Assembly (NCBI RefSeq): GCF_002113375.1
Contig: NZ_NEHO01000011.1
Span: 1-64,000, forward strand
Direction of reading: 5' to 3'
Length of the DNA stretch: 64,000 bases
From: Pseudomonas sp. R37(2017)
GTDB taxonomy: Bacteria; Pseudomonadota; Gammaproteobacteria; Pseudomonadales; Pseudomonadaceae
Positions within the stretch are counted from its first letter, which is position 1. Each line of letters opens with the position of its first letter. The notes under the pieces are model-generated. The model did no database searches, was not told the origin of the DNA, and worked only from the letters and a program-made list of their open reading frames with translations. A program made the translations under genes and the position numbers. This document shows positions 43,426 to 52,381 of the stretch, piece after piece.

Positions 43426-44670
43426 ATGAACGATCAACACTGGGGCCCATCCATCAGTGCAGATATCGTGGTCATCGGCGGCGGCACGGCGGGTATCGGC
43501 TTTGTCGCCAGCCTGCTCAAGCGCAGCCCGCACCTGAACATCACCGTGATCGAGCCCGAATCCCGGCACTACTATCAACCGGCCTGGACACTGGTCGGCG
43601 GTGGTGCCTTCAACGTGGAAAACACCGTGCGGCCCATGGCATCGGTGATGCCGCGCGGAGCCAATTGGCTGCAGGCTGCCGTAACGGGCATCGATCCCGA
43701 CCAGCGCCAACTCACCCTCGGTGACGATCGCACGGTCAGTTATCAGCACCTGGTGGTCTGCCCCGGTCTGCGCCTGGCCTGGGAGAAAATCGAAGGCCTG
43801 GAGCAAACCCTCGGCCAGCACGGCGTGACCTCCAATTACAGCTACCGGCACGCGACCTATACCTGGGATCAGGTGCGGAAATTGCGCGGCGGCAAGGTGC
43901 TGTTCACCCAGCCGGCCATGCCGATCAAATGTGCCGGAGCGCCACAGAAGGCGCTGTACCTGTCCTGCGATCACTGGCGCAAGACCGGTGTGCTGGGCAA
44001 CATCGACGTCGAATTCAATCTCGCGGGCGCGGCACTGTTCGGTGTGGCGACCTTTGTTCCGCCGCTGATGAAGTACATCGAGAAGTACAAGGCCCGGCTG
44101 GCCTTCAACGCCAACCTGGTCAAGGTCGACGGCCCGGCGAAAACCGCGTGGTTCGACGTTAGGGACGCCGATGGCAATGTCACCCGCCAGGCAAAGACCT
44201 TCGACCTGCTGCATGTCGTGCCGCCTCAGGTGGCCCCGGATTTCGTTGCCCGCAGTCCCCTGGCCGACGCCGCCGGCTGGTGCGAGGTCGACCCCCACAG
44301 CCTGCAGCATCCGCGTTATCCGGAGGTCTTCGCGCTGGGCGATATCTGCGGCACCAGCAATGCAAAAACCGCCGCGGCGGTGCGCAAGCAGATCGTGGTG
44401 GTGGCCGAAAACCTGCTGGCCTTGCGCAAGCGCCAACCACTGCCGCTGAAGTACGACGGCTATGGTTCCTGTCCGCTGACGGTGGAGAAGGGCAAGGTGA
44501 TCCTTGCCGAGTTCGGTTACGCCGGCAAGTTGTTGCCGACCTTTCCCCTTGACCCGACGATCCCGCGCCGCTCGGCGTGGTGGCTGAAGGCGACATTGCT
44601 ACCGTGGTTCTACTGGAACGGTATGCTCAAGGGCCGCGAGTGGCTGACACGTGTGTCCAGGGTCGACTGA
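43426..44670 (+). CDS. sqr: Sulfide:quinone oxidoreductase (SQOR-like)
   Basis: 414 aa flavoprotein. FAD motif IVVIGGGTAGIGFVASLLKR, an EPESRHYYQPAWTLVGGG segment typical of SQR, and the two redox cysteines in PIKCAGAPQKALYLSC and GYGSCPLTV, which match the mitochondrial-type SQOR. It oxidises H2S at the membrane, passes electrons to quinone and yields sulfane sulfur for the persulfide dioxygenase. The start follows AAAGGAACAAGCA. Nine nt separate it from the exporter gene. Confidence 0.9.
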   Translation: MNDQHWGPSISADIVVIGGGTAGIGFVASLLKRSPHLNITVIEPESRHYYQPAWTLVGGGAFNVENTVRPMASVMPRGANWLQAAVTGIDPDQRQLTLGDDRTVSYQHLVVCPGLRLAWEKIEGLEQTLGQHGVTSNYSYRHATYTWDQVRKLRGGKVLFTQPAMPIKCAGAPQKALYLSCDHWRKTGVLGNIDVEFNLAGAALFGVATFVPPLMKYIEKYKARLAFNANLVKVDGPAKTAWFDVRDADGNVTRQAKTFDLLHVVPPQVAPDFVARSPLADAAGWCEVDPHSLQHPRYPEVFALGDICGTSNAKTAAAVRKQIVVVAENLLALRKRQPLPLKYDGYGSCPLTVEKGKVILAEFGYAGKLLPTFPLDPTIPRRSAWWLKATLLPWFYWNGMLKGREWLTRVSRVD

Positions 44671-44679
44671 GAACTCCCT

Positions 44680-45486
44680 ATGTTGCTGGCAAGTCTGTTT
44701 GGCGTAGTGATGGGGTTGGTGCTCGGCTTGACCGGCGCCGGCGGCGGTATCCTTGCGGTCCCGGCCCTGGTTTTGGGGTTGGGCTGGAGCATGACCCAGG
44801 CCGCTCCGGTGGCGTTGTTTGCGGTGGGCAGTGCGGCAGCGGTCGGCGCCATCGATGGCTTGCGCCATGGCCTGGTGCGTTATCGCGCGGCGTTGTTGAT
44901 CGCCGCGCTCGGCGCGGTGTTCTCGCCGGTGGGTATCTACTTTGCCCATCGGTTGCCGGAAAAAATCCTGATGATCCTGTTCAGCCTGTTGATGGTCATG
45001 GTGGCCTGGCGGATGTTGCGCCGTGAACGCAAGGACGAAGGTCCGAGTGACCACGGTCACGCCAACTGGGGCCAGAAGAACTGCATGCTCGATCAACAGA
45101 CCGGACGGTTTTCCTGGACCGCCAAATGCACCGCGACCCTCGCCGCGCTCGGGGCAGTGACCGGTGTGGTCTCGGGACTGTTGGGGGTGGGCGGCGGTTT
45201 TCTGATCGTCCCGGCGTTCAAGCAACTGACCGATGTGCAAATGCGCGGGATCATCGCCACCTCGCTGATGGTGATCAGCCTGATTTCCGCCATCGGCGTG
45301 ATCGGCGCGTTCCATGCCGGGGTGCGCATCGACAGTGTGGGCGCGACCTTCATCGGCACCAGCATTATCGGCATGATCGTCGGCCGCAAGCTGTGTGCCC
45401 TGGTCCCGGCGCGGGCGTTGCAGGTCGGGTTTGCCAGTGTCTGCGTCGTGGTCGCCATCTACATGCTGTTGAGGACCAACGCCTAG
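44680..45486 (+). CDS. TauE/SafE-family sulfite/anion exporter
   Basis: 268 aa with eight or so hydrophobic spans. The two-fold repeat of the family is visible: GVVMGLVLGLTGAGGGILAVPAL near the N-terminus and GVVSGLLGVGGGFLIVPAFK in the second half. It probably exports sulfite or thiosulfate made by the SQR-persulfide dioxygenase pathway. A weak hairpin (45499-45525) follows. Confidence 0.88.
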   Translation: MLLASLFGVVMGLVLGLTGAGGGILAVPALVLGLGWSMTQAAPVALFAVGSAAAVGAIDGLRHGLVRYRAALLIAALGAVFSPVGIYFAHRLPEKILMILFSLLMVMVAWRMLRRERKDEGPSDHGHANWGQKNCMLDQQTGRFSWTAKCTATLAALGAVTGVVSGLLGVGGGFLIVPAFKQLTDVQMRGIIATSLMVISLISAIGVIGAFHAGVRIDSVGATFIGTSIIGMIVGRKLCALVPARALQVGFASVCVVVAIYMLLRTNA

Positions 45487-45498
45487 CCGGTACCGGCT

Positions 45499-45525
45499 CC
45501 TGTGGATGCCACTCGCGTCCACAGG
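45499..45525 (+). terminator. Possible weak terminator after the TauE gene
   Basis: CCTGTGGA pairs with TCCACAGG around an 11-nt loop, but no T-run follows, so termination efficiency is doubtful. Confidence 0.4.
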
Positions 45526-45695
45526 CTTACACCCTAAGTGGCGAGCCACGCCGACAAGCGGTCGTACACCATAGTGGTCACGCACCGCCGGTCCATCCAA
45601 AGCACCTGAAAACCGGCCCCAAGGCAGCGTATGGCACCGCCTGTCAGGTTTCGATAATCGCCTCCGACACTCAGTCCCCCGTATCGGAGCGCGCC

Positions 45696-46880
45696 ATGTA
45701 CAACAATAAGAACGTCACGCATCGTTTTCTGCCTGCCTTCATCGCCAGCCTGTCTGCCCTTGGCCTGAGCCAGGCGGCCGAGGCGGATATCATGCTGTAC
45801 GACAAGGACCAGACCACGTTCTCCACCGACGGCTACATCAACGCCTTCTACGTGAACAGCGATGTCGACCGCGCCGGCGAGCAGTTCGACCGTCGGCAGT
45901 CGCGGGTCAAGATGGGCTTTTTGCCCAACTACCTGGGGTTCAACATGGGCAAGCAGGTAGATGATCTCAAGCTCGGTGCCCGCGCCTCGTTCTGGGTCAC
46001 CATCAACGACAGCCAAACCAACGGCACCGACACCGCCATCGATGTGCGACAGTTCTTCGGCACCGTGGCCAACCCGGAATGGGGCGAAGTGCTGATCGGC
46101 AAGGATTTCGGGCTGTTCGCCCGTTCCAACATCCTGCTCGATGAAATGCTCGCCGGTTACGGCCAGGTCAGCGATACGTTGGGGCTGGTGGACGGTGGCG
46201 GGGTGTCGTTCGGCAACATCGGCACCGGTTACCCGTACCCGTTCCCGACCTCGCAGATTACCTATCGCACCCCGGTGATGGACGGTCTGCGCGTGGCGGT
46301 CGGCATCATGGACCCGGTGGACACCAACGACAGCAGCCCGACGGGCAAGGCCTATCAGGAAAACCCGCGTACCGAGAGCGAAGTCACCTATCAGTTCGAC
46401 CTGGCCGGGGCCAGTATCTATAGCTGGGTCAACGGCAGCTACCAGACTTCGGACAACACCGATTCCACGGTCGAGACCGTCACCTCCAAGGGTGTCGGTT
46501 ATGGCGTGCAGGCGAAGATGGGCGGCTTGTCCCTTACCGGGTCCGGTTTCCAGGCCAAGGGCATCAACCCGTTTTTCACCAACAATGCCGGCGAGCCGAC
46601 CCTGCGCAACGTCGACAGCGACGGCTACCTGTTGCAGGGCTCCTACAAACTGGGCAAGAACCGCCTGGCCTTGTCCTATGGCAAGACCAATGACGATGGC
46701 AACGGCGTGGTCGGCAGCGGCGCGGACTACGAGACCCGCGGCATCGCGTTGTTCCATGACGTGAACGACAACCTCAAGCTGGTGGCCGAGTACAACCAGT
46801 TCGAAATCAACGGGCACGACACCGACGAACAGAACGAAAACACCGACACCTTTGCGGTGGGGGCGGTGCTGACCTGGTAA
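45696..46880 (+). CDS. Outer-membrane porin (Gram-negative porin type)
   Basis: 394 aa. Signal peptide to about residue 30 (HRFLPAFIASLSALGLSQAAEA), then alternating amphipathic strands with periodic aromatic residues, ending in TFAVGAVLTW; a terminal aromatic residue is expected for BamA-inserted barrels. Sequences such as FSTDGYINAFYV and GEVLIGKDFGLF resemble porin_4-type proteins. GGAG precedes the ATG. It stands before the PQQ region and might admit alcohols or other small solutes, but that link is only positional. Confidence 0.82.
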   Translation: MYNNKNVTHRFLPAFIASLSALGLSQAAEADIMLYDKDQTTFSTDGYINAFYVNSDVDRAGEQFDRRQSRVKMGFLPNYLGFNMGKQVDDLKLGARASFWVTINDSQTNGTDTAIDVRQFFGTVANPEWGEVLIGKDFGLFARSNILLDEMLAGYGQVSDTLGLVDGGGVSFGNIGTGYPYPFPTSQITYRTPVMDGLRVAVGIMDPVDTNDSSPTGKAYQENPRTESEVTYQFDLAGASIYSWVNGSYQTSDNTDSTVETVTSKGVGYGVQAKMGGLSLTGSGFQAKGINPFFTNNAGEPTLRNVDSDGYLLQGSYKLGKNRLALSYGKTNDDGNGVVGSGADYETRGIALFHDVNDNLKLVAEYNQFEINGHDTDEQNENTDTFAVGAVLTW

Positions 46881-46954
46881 CCCCGGGAGGTGGCCCCGGC
46901 CGTGCGCATCGCGGCGGGGGTCGCCACCCGTCTCATCCCATCGAAGCGGCTACC

Positions 46955-46974
46955 CGCTACCCAAGTAGCATTCG
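46955..46974 (+). promoter_or_regulatory. Upstream element of the FIST gene shared with the pqqA promoter
   Basis: CGCTACCCAAGTAGCATTCG. Its last 12 bases, AAGTAGCATTCG, recur exactly at 63340-63351 upstream of pqqA. A site for the cluster's response regulator is a reasonable guess. Confidence 0.45.
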
Positions 46975-47034
46975 TCGCACCAAACAGACTTCGTACACTC
47001 GTGCCTCATACACACGCACCTGCGGGAGGCGATG

Positions 47035-48198
47035 ATGCAGTCGGTCCAGAACGAAGGAATCGTCAGCGCGATGTCCCAGGCCATCGATGCCCGGCAAGTC
47101 GCACAGGAACTGGCACGACAGTTGTTGCACCCGCACCTGGGGTTCGTGCTGTTCTTCTGTTCCGCCGAGTACGACTTGCAGGTGTTGGGCCAGGCCTTGC
47201 AGCAAAGCTTCGGCGGCATTCGCCTGGCGGGCTGTACCAGCGCCGGGGAAATCACTCCGCTGGGCTACGGACGCAATTGCGTGACAGCGGTGGGTTTCGA
47301 TCACCGGCATTTTTCCATTGCGATCGAGCTGATCGACCAGATGGAGCACTTCAGCCTGATCGACGCCCAGCAAATGGTCGAGCGCCTGGTCAGTGGCTGT
47401 CGCAGCAACACCCTGGCCCCGATCAAGGGCAACAGCTTTGCCCTGACCCTGCTCGATGGCCTGTCCAGTCGCGAAGAAATGGTCCTGGCGGCCTTGAGCG
47501 CGGCATTGGGCGATATTCCGCATTTCGGCGGTTCGGCCGGCGACGATAACTACCTGACCCATACCCATGTGTACTTCGATGGCGAGTTCCACAGCGGCGC
47601 AGCCGTGGTGATGCTGGTCAATACCTGGCTGGATTTCGAGGTGTTCACCACCCACCACGTACTGCCCCGCACGGAGAAACTGGTGGTCACCGGGGCCGAC
47701 AGTACCTTGCGCCGGGTCTTCGAACTCAATGCCGAGCCGGCCGCCGCCGAGTACGCCCGTCACATCGGCGTGCCGGTGGCGCAACTCGATCACCGGGTCT
47801 TCGCCGCGCACCCGTTGGCGGTGCGGATCAACCAGCAGTACTACGTGCGGGCCATCCAGCAGGTGCACCCGGATCTGAGCCTGAGTTTCTACTGCGCCGT
47901 GGAGAACGGCATCGTCCTGACCGCCATGACCCCGGGGCCGATGCTGCCGAACCTGCAGAGCCTGTTCGAGGGGTTGCAGGAGCGCCTGGGCGATTTGCTG
48001 CTGACCATCGGTTGCGACTGTTTCCTGCGGCGTCTGGAGCTCGAAGACGACGGCAGTCTTGATCGGATCGGCACGTTTTTGCGCGAGCAACGGGTGATGG
48101 GGTTCAACACCTACGGAGAACAGTTCAATGGCATGCACATCAACCAGACCTTCACCGGCGTCGCCATTGCCCGTGGCCGTGCCCCAGGACATCGCTGA
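47035..48198 (+). CDS. nosP: FIST-domain protein, NosP-like NO sensor candidate
   Basis: 387 aa. FIST N domain (HLGFVLFFCSAEYDLQVLGQ; GCTSAGEITPLGYG) and FIST C domain (YAVRINQQYYVRAIQQV-like region; MGFNTYGEQFNGMHINQTFTG). In P. aeruginosa the FIST protein PA1975 (NosP) binds NO through haem and inhibits the adjacent hybrid kinase NahK (PA1976); the same gene order is seen here, with a 71-nt overlap. Haem binding was not deduced from residues. The second of two adjacent ATGs is preferred because GGGAGG lies 5 nt upstream. Confidence 0.83.
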   Translation: MQSVQNEGIVSAMSQAIDARQVAQELARQLLHPHLGFVLFFCSAEYDLQVLGQALQQSFGGIRLAGCTSAGEITPLGYGRNCVTAVGFDHRHFSIAIELIDQMEHFSLIDAQQMVERLVSGCRSNTLAPIKGNSFALTLLDGLSSREEMVLAALSAALGDIPHFGGSAGDDNYLTHTHVYFDGEFHSGAAVVMLVNTWLDFEVFTTHHVLPRTEKLVVTGADSTLRRVFELNAEPAAAEYARHIGVPVAQLDHRVFAAHPLAVRINQQYYVRAIQQVHPDLSLSFYCAVENGIVLTAMTPGPMLPNLQSLFEGLQERLGDLLLTIGCDCFLRRLELEDDGSLDRIGTFLREQRVMGFNTYGEQFNGMHINQTFTGVAIARGRAPGHR

Positions 48199-50770
48199 GC
48201 TGCAGGCCGAACTGGCCAGGCTGCGCCAGGAAAACCATAAACTGCAGCGCATCAACGGTGCGCTGATCGAACGGGTCGAATCCGGGGTGACCCGGGGCAA
48301 CGACCCGTACGCCGCGTTCCAGCATTCGGTGGTGCTGGCCGAGCAAGTGCGCGAACGCACCGATGCCCTGAACCAGGCCATGGCCGAACTCAAGGCCGGT
48401 AATCATTTGCTCAGCGAAGCCCGCTTGCGCGCGGAAACGGCGCATCGACACCTGATCGATGCCATCGAAAGCATTTCCGACGCCTTCGTGCTGTTCGACG
48501 CCGAGCAACGCATCGTGCTGTTCAACAGTCGCTTCAAGGCGTTCTGGAGCAGCAGCCGGGTGCGGATCAATGCCGGCATGCGCCTGACCGAGGTCAAGCG
48601 ACTGATGATGAGCAACGGCCTGTTCACCGAAGAGCCACGTGGGCATGCCGACGAAAACCTGCTTTATCGCCTGCAGGACGGGCGCTGGCTGCAAGTCAGC
48701 GAGCGGCCGACCCAGGAAGGTGGGCGGGTGATTCTGTTCACCGACATCACCGACGTCAAACTCAGTGAAACCGTGCGCCGTGAGCAGGCGGTGGCGCAGA
48801 AGTCGCACCTGTTGCAACGGGCGGTCGACAACCTTTCCCAAGGGGTGGCGATGGTCAGCGCCGAGGGGATTCTGGAGTTGTGGAACCGGCGTTTCCTGGA
48901 GTTGAGCGGCCTGGCGCCGGTGGCGGCCCATCGTCCGTTTGCCGAAGTGATCGCCGACAGTGAGTTGAGCCTGCTGACCCCGGCCAGCCGCGATGGCAAC
49001 GGTCGACCGATACGCGAATGCGAACAGCGCCTGTACGATGGCCGGGTCCTGGAAATCCGCACCCATCCGTTGCCCGCCGGCGGTTTCGTCAACACCTTCA
49101 CCGACATTACCGAACGCTACCAGCACGCCGAGGCATTGAGTGAAAGCGAACACTGGATTCGCCTGATCACCGATCACGTTCCGGCGTTGATTGCCTACCT
49201 CAATGCCGATCTGGTCTACGAGTTCACCAACAAGGTCTACGAAGAGTGGTACTGCTGGCCCCGCGGGGTGATGCTCGGCCAGAGCCTGCGCGAAGTGCAC
49301 AGCGAGCAGCACTACCAGCGGCTGGAATCCTATGTGGCCAGGGCGCTGGCCGGCGAGAGCGTGACGTTCGAGTTCGCCGAAACCAACGTCAACAACCAGG
49401 AGCGCTACATGCTGCGCTCCTATGTGCCCAACCGCCTGCCCAGTGGCGAGGTGGTGGGGATTTTTGTGCTGATCCGCGATATCACCGAACGTCGCCGCAC
49501 CGCCGAAGCACTGCATCAGGCTTATCAGAACCTGGAACTGCGGGTATGCGAGCGCACGGCGGAATTGACCACCCTCAACGACCAACTGTTGCGCGAGATC
49601 GATGAGCGTCGCCTGGTCGAGTCACGCTTGCGCGAGGCCAAGCAGGAAGCCGAGCAGGCCAACTTGTCCAAGACCAAGTTTCTCGCCGCCGTCAGTCACG
49701 ACCTGTTGCAACCGTTGAATGCCGCGCGCTTGTTTACCAGTGCCTTGCTGGAACGGCGCGAGCCGATGTCCAGCGAGATTCTGGTGCGCAACGTGAGCAA
49801 TTCCCTGGAGGACGTGGAGAACCTGCTCGGCACTCTGGTGGACATCTCCAAGCTCGACGCGGGGGTGATCAAGGCCGACATTGCGCCGTTCGCCCTCAGC
49901 GAACTGCTGGACAACCTGGCCGCCGAATACACCCAGGTGGCCCGCAGTGAAGGCCTGCAACTGCACTTCATCCGCTGTTCGGCGCTGGTGCGCAGCGACA
50001 TCCAGTTGCTGGCGCGGATTCTGCGCAATTTGCTGAGCAATGCGATTCGCTATACCTGCAGTGGTCGCGTGGTGCTCGGTTGTCGGCGGCATCGCAAGAG
50101 CCTGACGATCGAGGTCTGGGACAGCGGCATGGGGATTGCCGAGCATCGCCTGGAGGAAATTTTCCAGGAGTTCAAGCGCGGAGATGTGCAGCGGCCCGAT
50201 CAGGATCGCGGCCTGGGCCTGGGCCTGGCGATCGTCGAGAAAATTGCCGGCATCCTCGGGCATCCCATTCATGTGCGCTCGTGGCCGGGGCGGGGCTCGA
50301 TGTTCTCGGTCGAGGTGCCGTTGAGCGCCACCGCGCCGAAACCGCCGCCGACGTTGCAGATCAGTGAGCCAATGCTTGAGCGTCTGCGTGGTGCACGGAT
50401 ATGGGTGCTGGACAACGACGCGACCATCTGTGCCGGCATGCGCACCTTGCTGGAGGGATGGGGGTGTCGGGTGGTGACGGCGCTGTCGGAGGAGGACCTG
50501 GCGCGGCAAGTGGACGACTATCAGGCCGAGGCCGACCTGCTGATCGCCGACTACCACCTGGACAACGAGCGCAATGGCGTCGACGCCGTGGCCCGAATCA
50601 ATGCCCGGCGCGCGTCACCGCTCCCGGCGATGATGATCACGGCCAACTACAGCAATGAACTCAAACAGCAGATCCGCGAACTGGGCCACACCCTGATGCA
50701 CAAGCCGGTGCGGCCGATGAAGCTGAAGACGGCGATGAGTCATTTGCTCGGCCAGGGCACCCCCCTGTAG
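48128..50770 (+). CDS. Multi-PAS hybrid sensor histidine kinase, NahK/ErcS'-like
   Basis: 880 aa, soluble. A coiled-coil-like N-terminus (IAELQAELARLRQENHKLQRI), three PAS modules (about 115-230, 235-335, 340-460), a HisKA domain with H-box FLAAVSHDLLQPLNAARLF (about 525), an HATPase domain with NLLSNAIRY and GLGLGLAIVEKIA, and a C-terminal receiver domain (LIADYHLD; HKPVRPMKL). The P. aeruginosa homologue NahK/ErcS' is tied to ethanol oxidation control and NO-dependent biofilm dispersal. GGAG 9 nt before the ATG supports the start inside nosP. The stop codon TAG lies within a REP. Confidence 0.87.
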   Translation: MACTSTRPSPASPLPVAVPQDIAELQAELARLRQENHKLQRINGALIERVESGVTRGNDPYAAFQHSVVLAEQVRERTDALNQAMAELKAGNHLLSEARLRAETAHRHLIDAIESISDAFVLFDAEQRIVLFNSRFKAFWSSSRVRINAGMRLTEVKRLMMSNGLFTEEPRGHADENLLYRLQDGRWLQVSERPTQEGGRVILFTDITDVKLSETVRREQAVAQKSHLLQRAVDNLSQGVAMVSAEGILELWNRRFLELSGLAPVAAHRPFAEVIADSELSLLTPASRDGNGRPIRECEQRLYDGRVLEIRTHPLPAGGFVNTFTDITERYQHAEALSESEHWIRLITDHVPALIAYLNADLVYEFTNKVYEEWYCWPRGVMLGQSLREVHSEQHYQRLESYVARALAGESVTFEFAETNVNNQERYMLRSYVPNRLPSGEVVGIFVLIRDITERRRTAEALHQAYQNLELRVCERTAELTTLNDQLLREIDERRLVESRLREAKQEAEQANLSKTKFLAAVSHDLLQPLNAARLFTSALLERREPMSSEILVRNVSNSLEDVENLLGTLVDISKLDAGVIKADIAPFALSELLDNLAAEYTQVARSEGLQLHFIRCSALVRSDIQLLARILRNLLSNAIRYTCSGRVVLGCRRHRKSLTIEVWDSGMGIAEHRLEEIFQEFKRGDVQRPDQDRGLGLGLAIVEKIAGILGHPIHVRSWPGRGSMFSVEVPLSATAPKPPPTLQISEPMLERLRGARIWVLDNDATICAGMRTLLEGWGCRVVTALSEEDLARQVDDYQAEADLLIADYHLDNERNGVDAVARINARRASPLPAMMITANYSNELKQQIRELGHTLMHKPVRPMKLKTAMSHLLGQGTPL

Positions 50771-50865
50771 GAGCGAGCATGCTCGCGATGGACGTGAGAA
50801 CACCGCGGGGTGTCAGGCACCCAGCGTCATCGTTGACCACCATCGCGAGCATGCTCGCTCCTACC
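50764..50865. repeat. REPIN supplying stop codons to two convergent genes
   Basis: Left arm CTGTAGGAGCGAGCATGCTC: its TAG (50768-50770) ends the hybrid kinase. Right arm GCATGCTCGCTCCTAC: its CTA (50861-50863) is the minus-strand TAG ending the response regulator gene. Confidence 0.92.
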
Positions 50866-51526
50866 TCCGCAGGTAAGCCCCGAAATCGATATCCCCGGCA
50901 CTCAGGATCGCCTGCACCCGGTTGTGTACGTTGAGCTTGCGCAGGATCGCCGATACGTGGGCCTTGACCGTGGTCTCGGCGATTTCCAGGGTGTAGGCAA
51001 TCTGCTTGTTCGACTCACCCTTGGTCATGCGCTCCAGTACCTGCAGTTGCTTGCGGGTCAGGGCCTGGAGCAGTTCGGGCGGGAAGCCCGGGGTATCGTT
51101 CATTCGCCGGTGGGTGCTGCTTTTGGCGGTGCGGATGATGTCCGGGGGCAGGTAGACATTGCCATTGAGAATCTGCTGGATGGCATCGGTCATCTGGGCG
51201 CGGGGTGACGACTTGGTGATAAACCCCACCGCACCATAGGTGATGGCTTGCAGCACGATCTGTTTGTCCTGCTCGGCGGAGACAATGACCACCGGAATGG
51301 TCGGCGCTTCGTTACGCAAGTTGACCAGGCCATTGAGCCCGTGCATGCCGGGCATGTTCAGGTCGAGCAGGATCAGGTCCAGGTCATCGTGTTCCCGGGT
51401 CAGGGCCAGGGCGCTGTCCAGGTCGGCGGTTTCCATCACTTCGCTGCCGGCAAAACCGTCGCTGACGACGTTGTGAATGGCTTCGCGAAACAGCGGGTGA
51501 TCGTCGGCAATCAGGATTTTGTACAT
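50861..51526 (-). CDS. erbR: LuxR-type response regulator, ErbR/AgmR-like
   Basis: 221 aa. Receiver domain with phospho-acceptor in LILLDLNMPGMHG (about residue 56), acidic pocket ILIADDHPLFREA and conserved lysine in GFITKSS. The C-terminal LuxR helix-turn-helix is LTRKQLQVLERMTKGESNKQIAYTLEIAETTVKAHVSAILRKLN. Homologues (ErbR/AgmR in P. aeruginosa, PedR1 in P. putida) activate PQQ-alcohol dehydrogenase genes. It faces the hybrid kinase, its likely or indirect partner. Confidence 0.87.
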   Translation of the reverse strand: MYKILIADDHPLFREAIHNVVSDGFAGSEVMETADLDSALALTREHDDLDLILLDLNMPGMHGLNGLVNLRNEAPTIPVVIVSAEQDKQIVLQAITYGAVGFITKSSPRAQMTDAIQQILNGNVYLPPDIIRTAKSSTHRRMNDTPGFPPELLQALTRKQLQVLERMTKGESNKQIAYTLEIAETTVKAHVSAILRKLNVHNRVQAILSAGDIDFGAYLRR

Positions 51527-51582
51527 GGCCTTTCACCTCATTATTTTGATTATGGTGTGGCAACAGCACGCTCGCGTAAAGC

Positions 51583-52140
51583 TCAGGGAAAGGGTTCGGG
51601 CAGGGCTGGCGAAACCGGCAGATTGGCCGCTTGCCAGGCGTCCAGGCCATCGCGATACCAATACAGGGTCTTATAGCCCATGGTGGCTGCGCGCTTGACC
51701 GCATTCCAGCTCAACCAGCAGTCGGAGCGACAGTAAAAGACCAGCGGTTGCGTCGGGTCGCCGGCGGTCAGCTTTTTCAGGTTTGCGGCGAAATAGTCCT
51801 GCCATTGCGGCGTCAGCTCACCGTCGCCGGTATTGGCCAGCCAATGGCTGCCTGGCAGGTTTTCATGGGGCTGGTCTTCGATGAATTGCCCTCGCAGCCA
51901 CTGACGGCGGTAGACGTCGATCAGCACCGGGCGCGGGTTTTGTTCAAGCAGGGCCTGCAGGGCGGGTGTGTCGACGATGGTCGCGCCTTGCAGCTGGTCT
52001 GGCGTCGGGCTGCGGTACAGGCTGATGCGATAGCCGTCGGCGGAGAACAGCGTTGTGTCAGCCTGCGCGGTACCCAGCAGCAGGTTTAGCGACAGGGCGG
52101 CGAGAGCAGGGCGCAGCAGGCAACGTCGGGCACGCGGCAT
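51583..52140 (-). CDS. PQQ-associated CxxxCW-motif rhodanese-like periplasmic protein
   Basis: 185 aa. Signal peptide (LRPALAALSLNLLLGTAQA), then a rhodanese-like fold with the motif CRSDCW near residue 150 (VFYCRSDCWLSWNAVKRA). This fits the family called PQQ-dependent catabolism-associated CXXCW-motif protein, found beside quinoprotein dehydrogenase genes. It may handle a sulfur or disulfide relay in the periplasm; the function is unproven. It is the last gene of the minus-strand ABC cluster, separated from the permease gene by 241 bp containing a REPIN. Confidence 0.85.
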   Translation of the reverse strand: MPRARRCLLRPALAALSLNLLLGTAQADTTLFSADGYRISLYRSPTPDQLQGATIVDTPALQALLEQNPRPVLIDVYRRQWLRGQFIEDQPHENLPGSHWLANTGDGELTPQWQDYFAANLKKLTAGDPTQPLVFYCRSDCWLSWNAVKRAATMGYKTLYWYRDGLDAWQAANLPVSPALPEPFP

Positions 52141-52263
52141 GGGTTCGATCCTTATAGTTATGAACCTATTACATGCCAGTCGTGGTGCGTTGGGAATGCG
52201 ACGTTAGACAGGTAAAACCAGTACTAAAGTCGTAATTTCCGCCGCTTGATCAAACCCGGCCCC

Positions 52264-52378
52264 CTGTAGGAGCGAGCATGCTCGCGATGGTCGTCAACGA
52301 TGACGCGGGATATCTGGCTCCCCGTGGCGCTCTCAGGTTCATCGCGAGCATGCCGCAAGCGGGCACCCGCTCCTACAA
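52264..52378. repeat. REPIN upstream of the rhodanese-like gene
   Basis: CTGTAGGAGCGAGCATGCTC on the left. The right arm is extended by an extra palindrome (ATGCCGCAAGCGGGCACCCG then CTCCTACA). Confidence 0.88.
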
Positions 52379-52381
52379 GGT

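Noticed and set aside
44599..45600. 333-codon minus-strand frame over the TauE gene
   Set aside because: Hydrophilic shadow of a multi-span membrane protein with clear TauE repeats.
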